Shown: positions 15,226 through 26,209, counted from the stretch's first letter. The stretch is DNA of 43,767 nt from an uncultured Acidobacteriia bacterium (GCA_903925975.1 CAIYHG010000075.1:1-43767); one strand, 5' to 3'. A program made the numbers and translations. Notes: generated by a model not told the origin, from the letters alone.

Positions 15226-15888
15226 CTAAGGCATCACCCGAAAAATCAGCCGCGCGCCGTAGTAGCTCCATTCGCTCATCCACCGCCCCGCTCCGTACAC
15301 CGAGATGGCCAGGATGAGGAACATGAATCCGAAACGCGCCAGTTCCTGGTACACGAACGCCGGAACGCGCAACGCGAGCAGCAGTTTGGAGCCGTCGAGG
15401 GGGGGCACCGGCATCAGGTTGAAGATCGCCAGGTACAAGCTCAACTGCATGCCCGTTACGGCGAACTCGGCCACGGCCGGGACCGTGCCCAACGTCAGGC
15501 GCGCCACGATGCCCAGCACGATCGCGAAGATCACGTTGCTGAACGGCCCCGCCATCGCCACCAGCGCCAGGCCGTTCACTCCGCCGCGCAGCTTGGCGGG
15601 GTTCGTCTGCACCGGCCGCCCCCAACCCAGAAAACCGCCCCCGAGCAGCGCGGTCACAAAGGGGATGATCGCCGTGCCTAGCCAATCCACGTGCGCCAGC
15701 GGGTTCAGAGTCAGCCGGCCCTGCAGCCGGGGAGTATCGTCGCCCAGCCGCGTGGCCGCCCAGGCGTGGGCGAACTCGTGGGGCGCGGTCAGCATCCACA
15801 GTAACGCCACATCAAGCAGGGCGCTTTGCCAGTTGAATTCCAAATCAGCTCCGGCGGACCACCGCAGCCCAAAGTCCCAATAATGCAA
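15226..15888 (-). CDS. Site-2-protease-type M50 membrane metalloprotease
   Basis: This protein of up to 220 residues has the zinc motif H-E-F-A-H at 37-41 and the second motif N-L-M-P-V-P-P-L-D-G with Asp165, both embedded in hydrophobic segments. It belongs to the short M50 group (about 200-230 residues) without a PDZ domain. Such proteases cut inside or beside the membrane, usually to release regulators. The start is uncertain: TTG at 15888 is the longest, without a clear ribosome-binding site, and TTG at 15840 is an alternative. A short hydrophobic open frame overlaps its beginning on the same strand (15845-15916). It is convergent to the DUF1684 gene and divergent from tig. Confidence 0.87.
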   Translation of the reverse strand: MHYWDFGLRWSAGADLEFNWQSALLDVALLWMLTAPHEFAHAWAATRLGDDTPRLQGRLTLNPLAHVDWLGTAIIPFVTALLGGGFLGWGRPVQTNPAKLRGGVNGLALVAMAGPFSNVIFAIVLGIVARLTLGTVPAVAEFAVTGMQLSLYLAIFNLMPVPPLDGSKLLLALRVPAFVYQELARFGFMFLILAISVYGAGRWMSEWSYYGARLIFRVMP

Positions 15889-15987
15889 CTACGGCGGCGA
15901 TCATGAGGATGCGCATCGGTCCGATATGTTCATTGTACGCGACGCCCGCCGGGCGACACCCGGCGCATCGGTCCCGGCAGTCGCGCG

Positions 15988-15996
15988 TGTTATGAT
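15988..15996 (+). promoter_or_regulatory. Extended -10 promoter of tig
   Basis: TGT at 15988-15990 followed by TATGAT at 15991-15996 gives an extended -10 of the same kind as the rpmI promoter. A -35 is not evident. Transcription would start near 16003 with a leader of about 35 bases that includes CTGAGG (16022-16027). Confidence 0.55.
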
Positions 15997-16037
15997 GAGG
16001 CTTAGGCCACACTTCCTTTTCCTGAGGTCAAATCCAC

Positions 16038-17303
16038 TTGGCTTTAATTGCAGGCTGTAAGCACTCGCTGGAGTTCTCCATTCCCGCTGCCGAAGTTGAC
16101 GCGGAAACGGCACGCGTAGTAGAAGATGTCCAAAAGCGCGCGCGTCTTAAGGGCTTCCGGCCCGGCAAGGCTCCCGTTTCCATCGTGCGCAAGGAATTTG
16201 CGGGCGATATCCGGCAGCAGGTGCTCGAAACGCTGATTCCGAAACGCCTCCAGGAGCAGTTCCAGGCGGAGAACCTGAACGTCGTGGGAACCCCGGACAT
16301 CAAAGACGTCCACTTCCATGACGGGGAACCGCTGAAGTTCACGGCCGAGTTTGAGGTGGTCCCCGAAATCGAACTTGGAGAGTACAAGGGCATAGAGATC
16401 ACCTACCGCGATCCCGAAGTGACCGACGAGGACGTGGAGAAGCGGATCAACGAACTCCGGGAGCAGAAGGCCGAGTTCGTGAACGTGGACCCGCGGCCCC
16501 TGGCCGACGGCGATCACGCCGTGATCACGATTGAAAGCGTGAGCGGAGTGGAGGGCGAACCCGTCCGCATGGACGAGATGACGCTCGAAATCGGCGGCGC
16601 CGACACCATGCAGCCGTTCACCGACAACCTGCGCGGGCTCTCCCCGGGGGACGAGAACGAGTTTGAAGTGACGTATCCGGAAGAGTACGGCTCGGCCCGG
16701 TTGGCCGGCAAGACCGTCCGCTTCCACGCCACGGTGAAGGGCGTCCGGAGGAAAGACGTTGCGGAGTTGAACGACGAATTCGCACAGGATATCGGCGACT
16801 ACCGGAACGTGGACGAACTCCGCGGGGCGATTCGCAAGAGCATCTTCTCCCAGCGGCAGTTCGAAGCCCAGCAGGAAGCCAAGAACGCGATCATCGACAA
16901 ACTGGTGGCGAGCCACGATTTTCCGGCGCCGGAGGCCTTCGTGGATCGGCAGATCCGGAATCGCGTGGAGCGGACCGTCCGCAGCCTGATGCAGAGCGGC
17001 GCCGATCCGGACAAGCTCAAGCTCGACTGGGGCAAGGTGCGGGAATCGCAACGTGAGGAAGCGCTGAAGGAAGTGAAGGCCTCGCTCCTGCTTTCACGGA
17101 TCGCGGAGCGCGAAGCCATAGCCGCTACCCGCGAAGAAGTGGACCGGGAAGTGGAGAAGTTTGCGCGCCAGCAGCGCGAACCCATAGCCGCCGTTCAGAT
17201 GAAACTCGAAAAGGAAGGCGGCCTGGCCCGGATCGCGGATCACATCCAGACCGAGAAGACGCTCAACTTCCTGTTTGAGCAGGCCAAGAAAGTTGCCGAG
17301 TAG
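16038..17303 (+). CDS. tig: Trigger factor, ribosome-bound chaperone
   Basis: This 421-residue protein has the three trigger-factor domains. The N-terminal ribosome-binding domain contains the signature G-F-R-P-G-K-A-P near residues 39-46. A central FKBP-like prolyl isomerase domain (about 155-245) contains G-D-H-A-V-I-T-I and a run ending in the P-E-E-Y-G block. A long helical C-terminal chaperone domain runs from about 250 to the end. It meets nascent chains at the ribosome exit. The start is TTG at 16038; CTGAGG at 16022-16027 is about 10 bases upstream. It normally leads a tig-clpP-clpX cluster; here clpX follows directly. Confidence 0.95.
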   Translation: MALIAGCKHSLEFSIPAAEVDAETARVVEDVQKRARLKGFRPGKAPVSIVRKEFAGDIRQQVLETLIPKRLQEQFQAENLNVVGTPDIKDVHFHDGEPLKFTAEFEVVPEIELGEYKGIEITYRDPEVTDEDVEKRINELREQKAEFVNVDPRPLADGDHAVITIESVSGVEGEPVRMDEMTLEIGGADTMQPFTDNLRGLSPGDENEFEVTYPEEYGSARLAGKTVRFHATVKGVRRKDVAELNDEFAQDIGDYRNVDELRGAIRKSIFSQRQFEAQQEAKNAIIDKLVASHDFPAPEAFVDRQIRNRVERTVRSLMQSGADPDKLKLDWGKVRESQREEALKEVKASLLLSRIAEREAIAATREEVDREVEKFARQQREPIAAVQMKLEKEGGLARIADHIQTEKTLNFLFEQAKKVAE

Positions 17304-17361
17304 GCCCCTCGCCGAATAGCCGTGAACTGTAGGGATTGCCGGAACGCTCTCCACTCGCGCA

Positions 17362-17390
17362 TTGCTAAGGACTAGTATTCAGGTGATAAT
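17362..17390 (+). promoter_or_regulatory. clpX promoter
   Basis: TTGCTA at 17362-17367 and GATAAT at 17385-17390, separated by 17 bases, form a good housekeeping-type promoter in the 171-bp gap between tig and clpX. Transcription would begin near 17397, leaving a leader of about 78 bases. This makes clpX independent of tig. Confidence 0.6.
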
Positions 17391-17474
17391 AGAGACGAAC
17401 TCGAAAGCTGTTGCGAACCGCGATTTCAGGCCTTCGCTACGTGTACCGGCCGTGCAGCGGAAGAGGAGAGAAAC

Positions 17475-18740
17475 GTGAAGCGAACCGGATCGGACGATGC
17501 TTTACGGTGTTCGTTTTGCCACAAGAGCCAGGACGTCGTTGGCAAGCTGATCTCCTCTCCAAGCGACTATCCCCGCGCGTATATCTGCGATGAGTGCATC
17601 GCTGTCTGCAACTCCATCCTGGAAGATGACAAGGTAGAACCGCAGGCCGGGGCCCCGTACAAGATCCCGAAACCATTGGAAGTAAAAGAGTTCCTGGATC
17701 AGTACGTTATTGGCCAGGAGGCCACGAAGAAGAAACTGGCGGTAGCGGTGTACAACCACTGCAAGCGGATCCACATGAACCGCATGCGGAACACCGAGGT
17801 TGAGCTACAGAAGTCGAACATCCTGCTCATCGGGCCCACCGGAACGGGTAAGACGTTGCTGGCGCAGACATTGGCGAAGATTCTGGATGTCCCCTTCGCT
17901 ATTGTCGACGCCACCACGCTCACCGAAGCCGGCTATGTGGGCGAAGACGTCGAGAACATCATCCTGAAGCTCTTGCAGGCGGCGGATGGAGATGTGCAAC
18001 GTTGTCAGCAGGGAATCATCTATATAGATGAGATCGACAAGATCTGCCGGAAGGACGAGAACCCCTCGATCACAAGGGATGTTTCGGGCGAGGGCGTCCA
18101 GCAGGCCTTATTGAAGATCCTGGAGGGAACCATTGCCAACGTCCCGCCGCAGGGCGGACGGAAGCATCCCCATCAGGAATTTACGCCCGTTGACACCACC
18201 AATATTCTGTTTATTTGCGGTGGCGCCTTCATAGGTCTCGAGAAGGTGATTGCCCGCAGGACGGGTAAGAAATCGATTGGTTTCCTGCAGGAAGAGGAAA
18301 AAGGCGGATTGCGCGTAGCCAGCGGCCGCCGGGATATCGATCTGCTCTCACAGACGCAGCCCGTGGATCTGATCAAATTCGGCTTTATTCCCGAGTTCAT
18401 CGGGCGCCTTCCGGTCGCGGCCGTGTTGGAAGACCTGGACCGGTCTGCCCTGGTGCAGATCCTGACCAAGCCGAAGAACGCCATCATCAAGCAGTATCAG
18501 AAACTGTTCGAGTTTGAAAACGTCCGCTTGCGGTTCAGCGATGACGCCCTGGAAGCCATCGCGGATCTGGCCATGGAGCGCAAGGTGGGGGCGCGCGGTC
18601 TGCGTATGATTCTGGAAGACCTGATGCTGGATCTGATGTACTATCTCCCTTCGTACAAGAAGGTGCGGGAGTTCCAGGTAACCAAAGAGATGGTACTGAG
18701 TCAGAAAATCAATCTTACACTATTGGAAAAGGCCGGCTAG
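17475..18740 (+). CDS. clpX: ClpX, AAA+ unfoldase of the Clp protease
   Basis: This 421-residue protein has all ClpX features: an N-terminal zinc-binding domain (Cys12, Cys15, Cys38, Cys41), Walker A G-P-T-G-T-G-K-T (120-127), pore loop G-Y-V-G (153-156), Walker B with I-D-E-I-D (184-188), the second pore motif R-K-H (229-231) and the ClpP-docking tripeptide I-G-F (268-270). The IGF loop implies that it still docks on ClpP, although clpP is not adjacent. It unfolds tagged substrates with ATP and threads them into the peptidase. GTG start at 17475 with GAGGAG at 17463-17468. lon follows 70 bases after its stop. Confidence 0.97.
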   Translation: MKRTGSDDALRCSFCHKSQDVVGKLISSPSDYPRAYICDECIAVCNSILEDDKVEPQAGAPYKIPKPLEVKEFLDQYVIGQEATKKKLAVAVYNHCKRIHMNRMRNTEVELQKSNILLIGPTGTGKTLLAQTLAKILDVPFAIVDATTLTEAGYVGEDVENIILKLLQAADGDVQRCQQGIIYIDEIDKICRKDENPSITRDVSGEGVQQALLKILEGTIANVPPQGGRKHPHQEFTPVDTTNILFICGGAFIGLEKVIARRTGKKSIGFLQEEEKGGLRVASGRRDIDLLSQTQPVDLIKFGFIPEFIGRLPVAAVLEDLDRSALVQILTKPKNAIIKQYQKLFEFENVRLRFSDDALEAIADLAMERKVGARGLRMILEDLMLDLMYYLPSYKKVREFQVTKEMVLSQKINLTLLEKAG

Positions 18741-18808
18741 ACAAGCTGTCTTGTCAGACCGTGTTTTTTTGGGGGGACCAGGGGCAGCGCCAATGCTCCT
18801 GGGGAGGA
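18740..18808 (+). promoter_or_regulatory. Hairpin, T-run and ribosome-site hairpin between clpX and lon
   Basis: GACAAG/CTTGTC (18740-18745/18750-18755) forms a small stem, followed eight bases later by seven T residues (18764-18770). A second stem (18778-18785/18795-18802, one G-U pair) ends inside the strong lon ribosome-binding site GGGGAGGA (18801-18808). The first could attenuate read-through from clpX, and the second could partly hide the lon start site. Both are weak and inferred. Confidence 0.35.
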
Positions 18809-18810
18809 TA

Positions 18811-21222
18811 ATGCTTACTTCAAAGGAAAAGCCCGATACGAAACGTCTGCCGATGATGCCTATCCGCGACGTGGTCATCTTCCCTTACATGATGACTCCG
18901 TTTGTGGTGGGGCGCGAATCGAGCGTGCGGGCGTTGGAAGAGGCCATGGCCGGGGACAAGAAGATCTTTCTTGCTACCCAGCACGACGCCTCCATCGATG
19001 AACCGAAGCCCAACGAAATCTATGGCGTTGGCTGCATCGTCAACATCGTCCAGAGCCTGAAACTGCCGGACGGCAACATCAAGGTTCTCGTTGAGGGCGT
19101 GGAGCGCGCCAAGGTAGTTTCGGTTTCCGACGACGAAGGCTTCTTCCGCGCCACCGTCCGAACGGCGGCATTCAAGGTAGAAACGGGCCAGCAGCTTGAG
19201 GCTCTGGTGGGGCGCGTGACCGGCCTCTTCGAGCAGTACGTCAAGCTCAGCCAGAACCTGAACTACGAGACCATGATCGCGGCCATCCGCGTGGACGATC
19301 CGGGCAAGCTCTCGGACACCATCGGCGCCAACCTCCAGCTCACTATTGAAGAGAAGCAGGAACTCCTCGAAATCTTCGACCCGGTGGACCGCCTGACGCG
19401 CGTCGCCGAGATGCTCGACATCGAAATCGAGAAGCTCAACGTGGACCGCACCATCCAGGGGCGCGTGAAGCGCCAGATGGAAAAGGCGCAAAAAGAGTAT
19501 TACCTCAACGAGAAGATCAAGGCCATCCAGAAAGAGCTCGGCCGCGGCGAAAAGAGCGAGATCGACGAGCTGAAGAAGAAGATCGAGACGTCCGGCATGA
19601 CCAAGGACGCGCTCGAAAAGGCCATGGCCGAACTGAAGCGGCTGGAAAACATGCCGCCGATGTCGGCCGAATCCACCGTTTCGCGCAACTATCTGGATTG
19701 GCTGCTGGCCGTGCCATGGAAGAAGAAGTCGCGCGAAATCCGCGACCTCAAGTTCGCCGAACAGGTGCTTGAATCCGATCACTACGGCCTCGAAAAGATC
19801 AAGGAGCGCATCCTCGAATTTCTGGCCGTACGGCGGCTGGTGCAGAATCCCAAGGGTTCGATTCTGTGCTTCGTGGGGCCTCCCGGCGTCGGCAAGACGT
19901 CTTTGGGAATGTCGATCGCCAAGGCCACAGGACGCAAGTTCGTGCGCATGTCGCTCGGCGGCGTGCGCGACGAAGCGGAAGTCCGCGGCCATCGCCGCAC
20001 GTATATCGGAGCGCTGCCCGGCCAGATCATCCAGATGATGAAGAAGGCCGGCACGCGCAACCCCGTGTTCATGCTGGATGAAGTGGACAAGATGTCCATG
20101 GATTTCCGCGGCGATCCTTCCGCCGCGCTGCTTGAAGTGCTCGACCCCGAACAGAATTTCATGTTCGTGGACCATTACCTCGACGTGGAGTACGATCTCA
20201 GCCAGGTGTTCTTCATCGCCACGGCGAACGTGCTGCACACGGTACCGGCGGCACTGCAAGACCGCATGGAAGTGATCCGCCTCTCCGGGTACACCGAACT
20301 CGAGAAGATGGAAATCGCCAAGCGATTCCTCATCCGGAAGCAGATGGAACAGACCGGAGTGGATAGCGCCAACATCGAGCTCACCGACGAGGGCGTGAAC
20401 GGGCTGATCCAGTACTACACCCGCGAAGCCGGCGTCCGGAACCTGGAGCGCGAGATTGGCAACGTGTGCCGCAAGGTGGCGCGCCAGGTGGTGAACGCCC
20501 AGAGCAGCAAGGACAAGAAGAAGATTGCGAAAGTCGTCATCGATGGCGCCAAGCTCCCCGACCTGCTGGGTCCGTGGCGGTTCCGCGATCTCATAGCGGA
20601 AAAGAAGAACGAGATCGGCGCCGCTGTAGGGCTGGCGTGGACCGAAGTGGGCGGGCAGCTTCTCACCACCGAATGCACGCTCATGGAAGGCAAGGGCAAG
20701 CTCATGATCACGGGCAAGCTCGGCGAAGTGATGCAGGAATCGGCGCAGGCCGCGATGAGCTATATCCGCTCCCGCGCGCTACACCTGGGTCTGCCGCGCG
20801 ATTTCTACCGCAGCCTCGACGTCCACATTCACGTCCCCGAGGGCGCAATTCCGAAGGACGGACCGTCGGCCGGAATCACCCTCGCTACGTCGATTTGCAG
20901 CGCGCTCACCCAAATCCCCGTGCGCGGCGATGTGGCCATGACCGGGGAAATTACGCTGCGCGGCAAGGTGCTGCCCATCGGCGGCTTGAAAGAAAAGTTG
21001 ATGGCCGCGCACCGTCATGGCATTCTAGAAGCAATCGTCCCGCGGGAAAATGAAAAAGACCTGCCGGATATCCCGGACGCCATCAAGGCGACCATGAAGT
21101 TGAACTTCGTGGAATCCATGGACGAAGTCTTGAAAATCGCCCTGGAGCGGGAGATCGTTTCTCTTCCCATGCCGTCGCCCGAAGTGGGTGCGCAGCCGGC
21201 CGAAGAGAAGCGGGCACATTAA
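18811..21222 (+). CDS. lon: Lon ATP-dependent protease
   Basis: This 803-residue protein has the classic bacterial Lon layout: an N-terminal substrate-binding domain, a long coiled region (about 215-280), an AAA+ module with Walker A G-P-P-G-V-G-K-T (356-363), and a C-terminal peptidase domain. Its catalytic dyad is Ser686 (in D-G-P-S-A-G) and Lys729 (in G-G-L-K-E-K), 43 residues apart as in E. coli. It degrades misfolded and short-lived regulatory proteins in the cytoplasm. ATG at 18811 is preferred to an in-frame TTG at 18751 because GGGGAGGA lies just before it. It follows clpX, with engB 33 bases downstream. Confidence 0.97.
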   Translation: MLTSKEKPDTKRLPMMPIRDVVIFPYMMTPFVVGRESSVRALEEAMAGDKKIFLATQHDASIDEPKPNEIYGVGCIVNIVQSLKLPDGNIKVLVEGVERAKVVSVSDDEGFFRATVRTAAFKVETGQQLEALVGRVTGLFEQYVKLSQNLNYETMIAAIRVDDPGKLSDTIGANLQLTIEEKQELLEIFDPVDRLTRVAEMLDIEIEKLNVDRTIQGRVKRQMEKAQKEYYLNEKIKAIQKELGRGEKSEIDELKKKIETSGMTKDALEKAMAELKRLENMPPMSAESTVSRNYLDWLLAVPWKKKSREIRDLKFAEQVLESDHYGLEKIKERILEFLAVRRLVQNPKGSILCFVGPPGVGKTSLGMSIAKATGRKFVRMSLGGVRDEAEVRGHRRTYIGALPGQIIQMMKKAGTRNPVFMLDEVDKMSMDFRGDPSAALLEVLDPEQNFMFVDHYLDVEYDLSQVFFIATANVLHTVPAALQDRMEVIRLSGYTELEKMEIAKRFLIRKQMEQTGVDSANIELTDEGVNGLIQYYTREAGVRNLEREIGNVCRKVARQVVNAQSSKDKKKIAKVVIDGAKLPDLLGPWRFRDLIAEKKNEIGAAVGLAWTEVGGQLLTTECTLMEGKGKLMITGKLGEVMQESAQAAMSYIRSRALHLGLPRDFYRSLDVHIHVPEGAIPKDGPSAGITLATSICSALTQIPVRGDVAMTGEITLRGKVLPIGGLKEKLMAAHRHGILEAIVPRENEKDLPDIPDAIKATMKLNFVESMDEVLKIALEREIVSLPMPSPEVGAQPAEEKRAH

Positions 21223-21785
21223 AGGATAGGGGCGAATACGTGCCCCGCCAAGGAATTGCTAGCGGAATTCGTAGTCAGCTCGGGCAGGCCGGAGACGTTC
21301 CCCTCGGACGGCCTGCCGGAAATCGCTTTTTTGGGGAGAAGCAACGTTGGGAAGTCCAGCCTGATCAACGCCCTGACCAGTCAGCGGCGGCTGGCCTTTA
21401 CCAGCAGCACCCCGGGCCGAACGCAGACGGTCAATTTTTATCGAATCGACGGAGCGTTTTACTTCGTCGATCTACCCGGGTATGGATATGCCCGGGCGCC
21501 CCTGTCTCAGGTGCAGGTGTGGCAAGGCCTGATTGAGACGTATCTATTGCAGAGGGAAAACCTAAAGAATTGCTTCCTTACGCTCGATAGTCGTCGTGGA
21601 TGGATGGAGACGGATCTCAGCCTGAAACAGTGGCTCGAAGCGCACGGAAGACCGTATCAAGTAATCGCAACAAAGGTCGACAAGTTGAATCAATCGCAGC
21701 AAGAGCACGGCTTACGCGCCATCCGCCAGGAAGGTGTGGAGCCGCTGCCGTTCTCGGCCATCACCGGCCGGGGAGTGAGGGAAAT

Positions 21786-23468
<1,683 letters not shown>

Positions 23469-23524
23469 GCAATTCAGATTGACCGGCGGGAGTGGGCATC
23501 GCGCGCACTTCCGCCTTCCACCTT

Positions 23525-23593
23525 TCAGGGCAAGCTAAAGCCTGCCCCACCCAATACAGCCGCGTTGGTGGGGCACGCTTTAACTTGCCCTGA
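23525..23593. repeat. Large 27-bp inverted repeat between convergent rho and mtgA
   Basis: Bases 23525-23551 pair with 23567-23593 at 25 of 27 positions around a 15-base loop. The central arm GGTGGGGC/GCCCCACC resembles the flank of the palindrome at 1-41. Outside it, GCAATTCAG (23469-23477) can pair with CTGAATTGC, followed rightward by TTTTT. As it sits between convergent genes it can serve as a terminator for rho, but the sharing with base 1 suggests a dispersed repeat. Confidence 0.7.
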
Positions 23594-23610
23594 ATTGCTT
23601 TTTCGTCCAC

Positions 23611-24318
23611 TCACCAGCCCATCTGGCTCATGCGGGCTTCGATGGCTTCGCTGTACTGGTTCATGCGCGCCGGCTTGCGCTTGAGCGGCAGCGGCAGGAT
23701 CGCGGCGAGGCGCGCGGCCTGATCGCGGCCGACGCTCTGCGCCGGGATCTTGTAGTGATAGCGCGCTGCTGCTTCGGCGCCGTAGATGCCCGGTCCCCAC
23801 TCCACCACATTCAGATACAGCTCCAGAATGCGGCGCTTGCCCACGCCAAACTCGGCCACGGGGACCAGCGTCGCCTCGGCGGCTTTGCGCAGCAACGAAC
23901 CCCCGGTTCCGAAGAACAGATTCTTCACCAGTTGCTGTGTGATGGTTGAAGCGCCCCTCTGGCGGCCATCGTCCATGCGGTCGTCAATCGCATTCTGGAT
24001 CTCGACCCAATCGAAACCGTGATGCTGGTAAAACCGCGTGTCTTCGGCGGCGACCACCGCGTGTTGGAGGTTGGGCGAGATCCGGCCCATCGCGGCAAAC
24101 GTGTAGCGCTTGCTATACGGCTTGCCGCTCACCCAGGATTGGATGCGACGCTCCACCTGCAAGGCGGTGGTGGGAGGATCGATGAAACGGAAGGACACAA
24201 GGCTGAGCGCTGCCAGAGCCCACGCGCTGGCCACGCCCGCCGCGCACCATCGCAGCCAGCGCCAGATCGTCTTCTTGCGTCCGGGCAAAGCCGCCCGGGG
24301 ACTTGTCACAGGGACCAC
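23611..24318 (-). CDS. mtgA: Monofunctional peptidoglycan glycosyltransferase (GT51)
   Basis: This 235-residue protein has one membrane anchor (about residues 22-43) and a GT51 domain. The catalytic A-A-E-D-T-R-F-Y-Q-H-H-G-F-D block has Glu92, and G-A-S-T-I-T-Q-Q-L-V-K-N is at 122-133; no transpeptidase domain follows. It polymerises lipid II into glycan strands on the outer face of the inner membrane. The start is GTG at 24318 without a ribosome-binding site; TATTCT lies a few bases before it on the coding strand, so the message may be leaderless. Its first 67 bases, from the start codon inward, are duplicated at 25377-25443. Confidence 0.93.
   Translation of the reverse strand: MVPVTSPRAALPGRKKTIWRWLRWCAAGVASAWALAALSLVSFRFIDPPTTALQVERRIQSWVSGKPYSKRYTFAAMGRISPNLQHAVVAAEDTRFYQHHGFDWVEIQNAIDDRMDDGRQRGASTITQQLVKNLFFGTGGSLLRKAAEATLVPVAEFGVGKRRILELYLNVVEWGPGIYGAEAAARYHYKIPAQSVGRDQAARLAAILPLPLKRKPARMNQYSEAIEARMSQMGW
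24252..24318. repeat. 67-bp direct repeat, copy A (5' end of mtgA)
   Basis: This segment, the first 22 codons of mtgA, matches 25377-25443 at about 65 of 67 positions in the same orientation. The differences seen are G/A in the GATCGTC versus GATCATC block and A/T near the start codon. The two copies flank the SUMF1-domain gene. Confidence 0.9.
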
Positions 24319-24360
24319 CTTATAGAATAACCGGGCGGTGGATCGCTGACCTAGAGACGG

Positions 24361-25245
24361 CTATTGCAGTCCGGCGTTCGTAGCGTCGACCACGCACCGG
24401 AAACCGATACTTGAGTCGCGAAAGTTGGGCGATGACGCGAGTCGAAACGATACTCTGATGTTCGGCAACAGGCTGCGCCACGAACCTCCCCGGCGGATGC
24501 GGTCCGTACCGAGCCGGGGACCCGTCGGATCAACGACTGGCTTGGCACTGTATCCGTTTTCAGCCCACAAGTCTTCCACAAATTCCGATACGTTCCCGAG
24601 CATGTCATACAGGCCCCAGGCGTTCGGCGCCTTCGTCGCAACGGGGTGGGCCCTCGCATTCCCCTGTACTAGGATTCGGTCGTAATCAGTTTGCCCTGAC
24701 ACCGGAGGCGGAACTTGGGTCGCACTGTTCCCAAAAAACCACCCGATCGCGTCAGGAGAGCCGTACCTGCTGACAGTACCGCCGGCCCGTGCCGCGTACT
24801 CCCATTCGGCCTCAAGCGGCAAGCGTCCGCCCAACCATTTGCAGTAGTCACTCGCCTCCTTCCAACTCATCAGCACGGCCGGTTCGTCTTCATCCTGCGA
24901 GGATTCGTTCCATATATTCCGCCCGTATTGGTCCTTTGTCGGAAGTGGCTTCTTGCCAGTCGCAACCCTGTAACGCTTCCATGCTTTAACCGTTACTTCG
25001 GTTTGCCCTAACCAGAATCCTTCTGTAATCTCGACGTCATGGGCCGGAGATTCGTTTGGATTGCACTGTTGATCTCCGGGTGAACAGCCCATGCGAAACT
25101 GCCCTGAACGTATCCATACATATTGCTGCTGGTCGGCGCGATGGATCTTGAGGTCGGATGACTGAACAGCCGATCCGGACGGGCTCTGCGCTAATAGTTG
25201 TGAAAGCAACCCTGCAATGATCAGAAATCGAACAGCAAGCAGCAT
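24361..25245 (-). CDS. Exported SUMF1/FGE-fold protein lacking the catalytic cysteines
   Basis: This 294-residue protein has a signal peptide (about residues 1-20) and a formylglycine-generating-enzyme (SUMF1) domain. It carries R-L-P-L-E-A-E-W-E-Y-A-A-R-A-G, G-L-Y-D-M-L-G-N-V-S-E-F, R-R-G-G-S-W and the closing G-F-R-C-V. True sulfatase-activating enzymes carry two copper-binding cysteines after the GGSW block; here that stretch reads R-S-L-L-P-N-I-R-V-S-F-R and has none. So it is probably a binding or other SUMF1-fold protein. Base composition is lower in GC than its neighbours, and the gene is bounded by a direct repeat, both hinting at insertion. The ribosome-binding site GGAGAG supports ATG at 25245. 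Confidence 0.85.
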   Translation of the reverse strand: MLLAVRFLIIAGLLSQLLAQSPSGSAVQSSDLKIHRADQQQYVWIRSGQFRMGCSPGDQQCNPNESPAHDVEITEGFWLGQTEVTVKAWKRYRVATGKKPLPTKDQYGRNIWNESSQDEDEPAVLMSWKEASDYCKWLGGRLPLEAEWEYAARAGGTVSRYGSPDAIGWFFGNSATQVPPPVSGQTDYDRILVQGNARAHPVATKAPNAWGLYDMLGNVSEFVEDLWAENGYSAKPVVDPTGPRLGTDRIRRGGSWRSLLPNIRVSFRLASSPNFRDSSIGFRCVVDATNAGLQ

Positions 25246-25376
25246 GTTTGAGGCTCTCCTGCCTCGAACATTCTAGCGCGCTGCGATAATCATTCGGCGG
25301 GTGTGGATGTCGCTGGGCGGCGATGCCGCGCTAGTCCCCGGAGACTCGCTCGTATTCCGGCGCGGCGGGCCGTGAT

Positions 25377-25443
25377 GCAGCCAGCGCCAGATCATCTTCT
25401 TGCGTCCGGGCAAAGCCGCCCGGGGACTTGTCACAGGGTCCAC
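25377..25443 (-). pseudogene. 67-bp direct repeat, copy B (truncated mtgA start)
   Basis: Read leftward from GTG at 25443, this copy encodes the first 22 codons of MtgA (up to I-W-R-W-L) and then diverges into an unrelated frame that stops within the next 120 bases. The bases just upstream (TTATCCT on the coding strand) also resemble the -10 region of mtgA. It is a dead 5' fragment left by a duplication. The rest of 25246-25542 contains no other gene that I can see. Confidence 0.8.
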
Positions 25444-25542
25444 ACTTCAGGATAAGCGGATTCCGGGATGCGTTCGCGGCTGGCGGTTCCGCGAGGAGAA
25501 AGGGCTACGCTTCCCACCCGTGAGTTTGCAGTGAGCGGCGGC

Positions 25543-26208
25543 CTACTTCGCCTGAATGTGGATGCCGCACTCGATCTTGTGCCCGCCCCAGCGGCCGGAG
25601 CGCGGGTTCTCGGGGTCGAACGGCAGCGCGGTGCATGGCTGGCACCCCACGCTCGAATAACCGCGATCATAAAGGGGCAGCAGCGGGATTTCGTGGCGCT
25701 TGAGGTAGGCCCACACGTCGGCCGCGCTCCAATCGGCGAGCGGGCTGACTTTGCGCAGCGTCTTGCCGCTGGGCAGTTTGAAATCGTCGATGGGCTTGAG
25801 ATCTTTGCGGGTGGGCGATTGATCGCGGCGCAGACCGGTGAACCACACGTCGTAGGGCTCCAGGCCCGCGAAGAGCGGCTCCACTTTGCGCATGCCGCAG
25901 CAGCGGTCGGGCGCGGATTCGTAGAGTATGCCGAACTGCTGCTCCTGCTCCGCCACGGTGAGGCGCGGCATCAGGTTGACCAGATTCAGACCCCAACTGG
26001 CGGCCAGCCGGTCGCGGTATTCGTAGGTCTCGGCGAAGTGATAGCCGGTGTCGAGGAAAAGCACGGGAATCTCGGGGCGGCGCGCGATCAACATGTGGAC
26101 CAGCGCCACGCACTCGGCCTGAAAGCTCGATGTTACGCAGATCTGCCCGGGGCTCTCCAGCGCGGCATCGATTACGCGCGCGGCTTCGGCGATCTTCTCT
26201 TCGGCCAT
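25543..26208 (-). CDS. cysH: Assimilatory APS reductase (CysH family, iron-sulfur type)
   Basis: This 221-residue protein has the PP-loop-like S-S-F-Q start near 27-30. It also has the two cysteine pairs that bind [4Fe-4S] in APS reductases (Cys103-Cys104 and C-Q-P-C at 189-192) and the catalytic E-C-G-I-H with Cys214. Enzymes that use PAPS usually lack the cluster cysteines, so APS is the likely substrate: APS plus thioredoxin gives sulfite plus AMP. ATG at 26208 starts one base after the cysN stop, so it is the last gene of a cysD-cysN-cysH operon. Confidence 0.93.
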   Translation of the reverse strand: MAEEKIAEAARVIDAALESPGQICVTSSFQAECVALVHMLIARRPEIPVLFLDTGYHFAETYEYRDRLAASWGLNLVNLMPRLTVAEQEQQFGILYESAPDRCCGMRKVEPLFAGLEPYDVWFTGLRRDQSPTRKDLKPIDDFKLPSGKTLRKVSPLADWSAADVWAYLKRHEIPLLPLYDRGYSSVGCQPCTALPFDPENPRSGRWGGHKIECGIHIQAK

Positions 26209-26209
26209 G

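Noticed and set aside
18820..20259. Long open frame antisense to lon (479 codons)
   Set aside because: It is the mirror of a strongly coding GC-rich gene, is His/Leu-rich, and has no start signal or family pattern.
21600..21785. Longer Rho starting at 21600
   Set aside because: This would read engB out of frame for 62 codons; the TTG at 21786 has GAGGGA upstream and begins a sensible charged extension.
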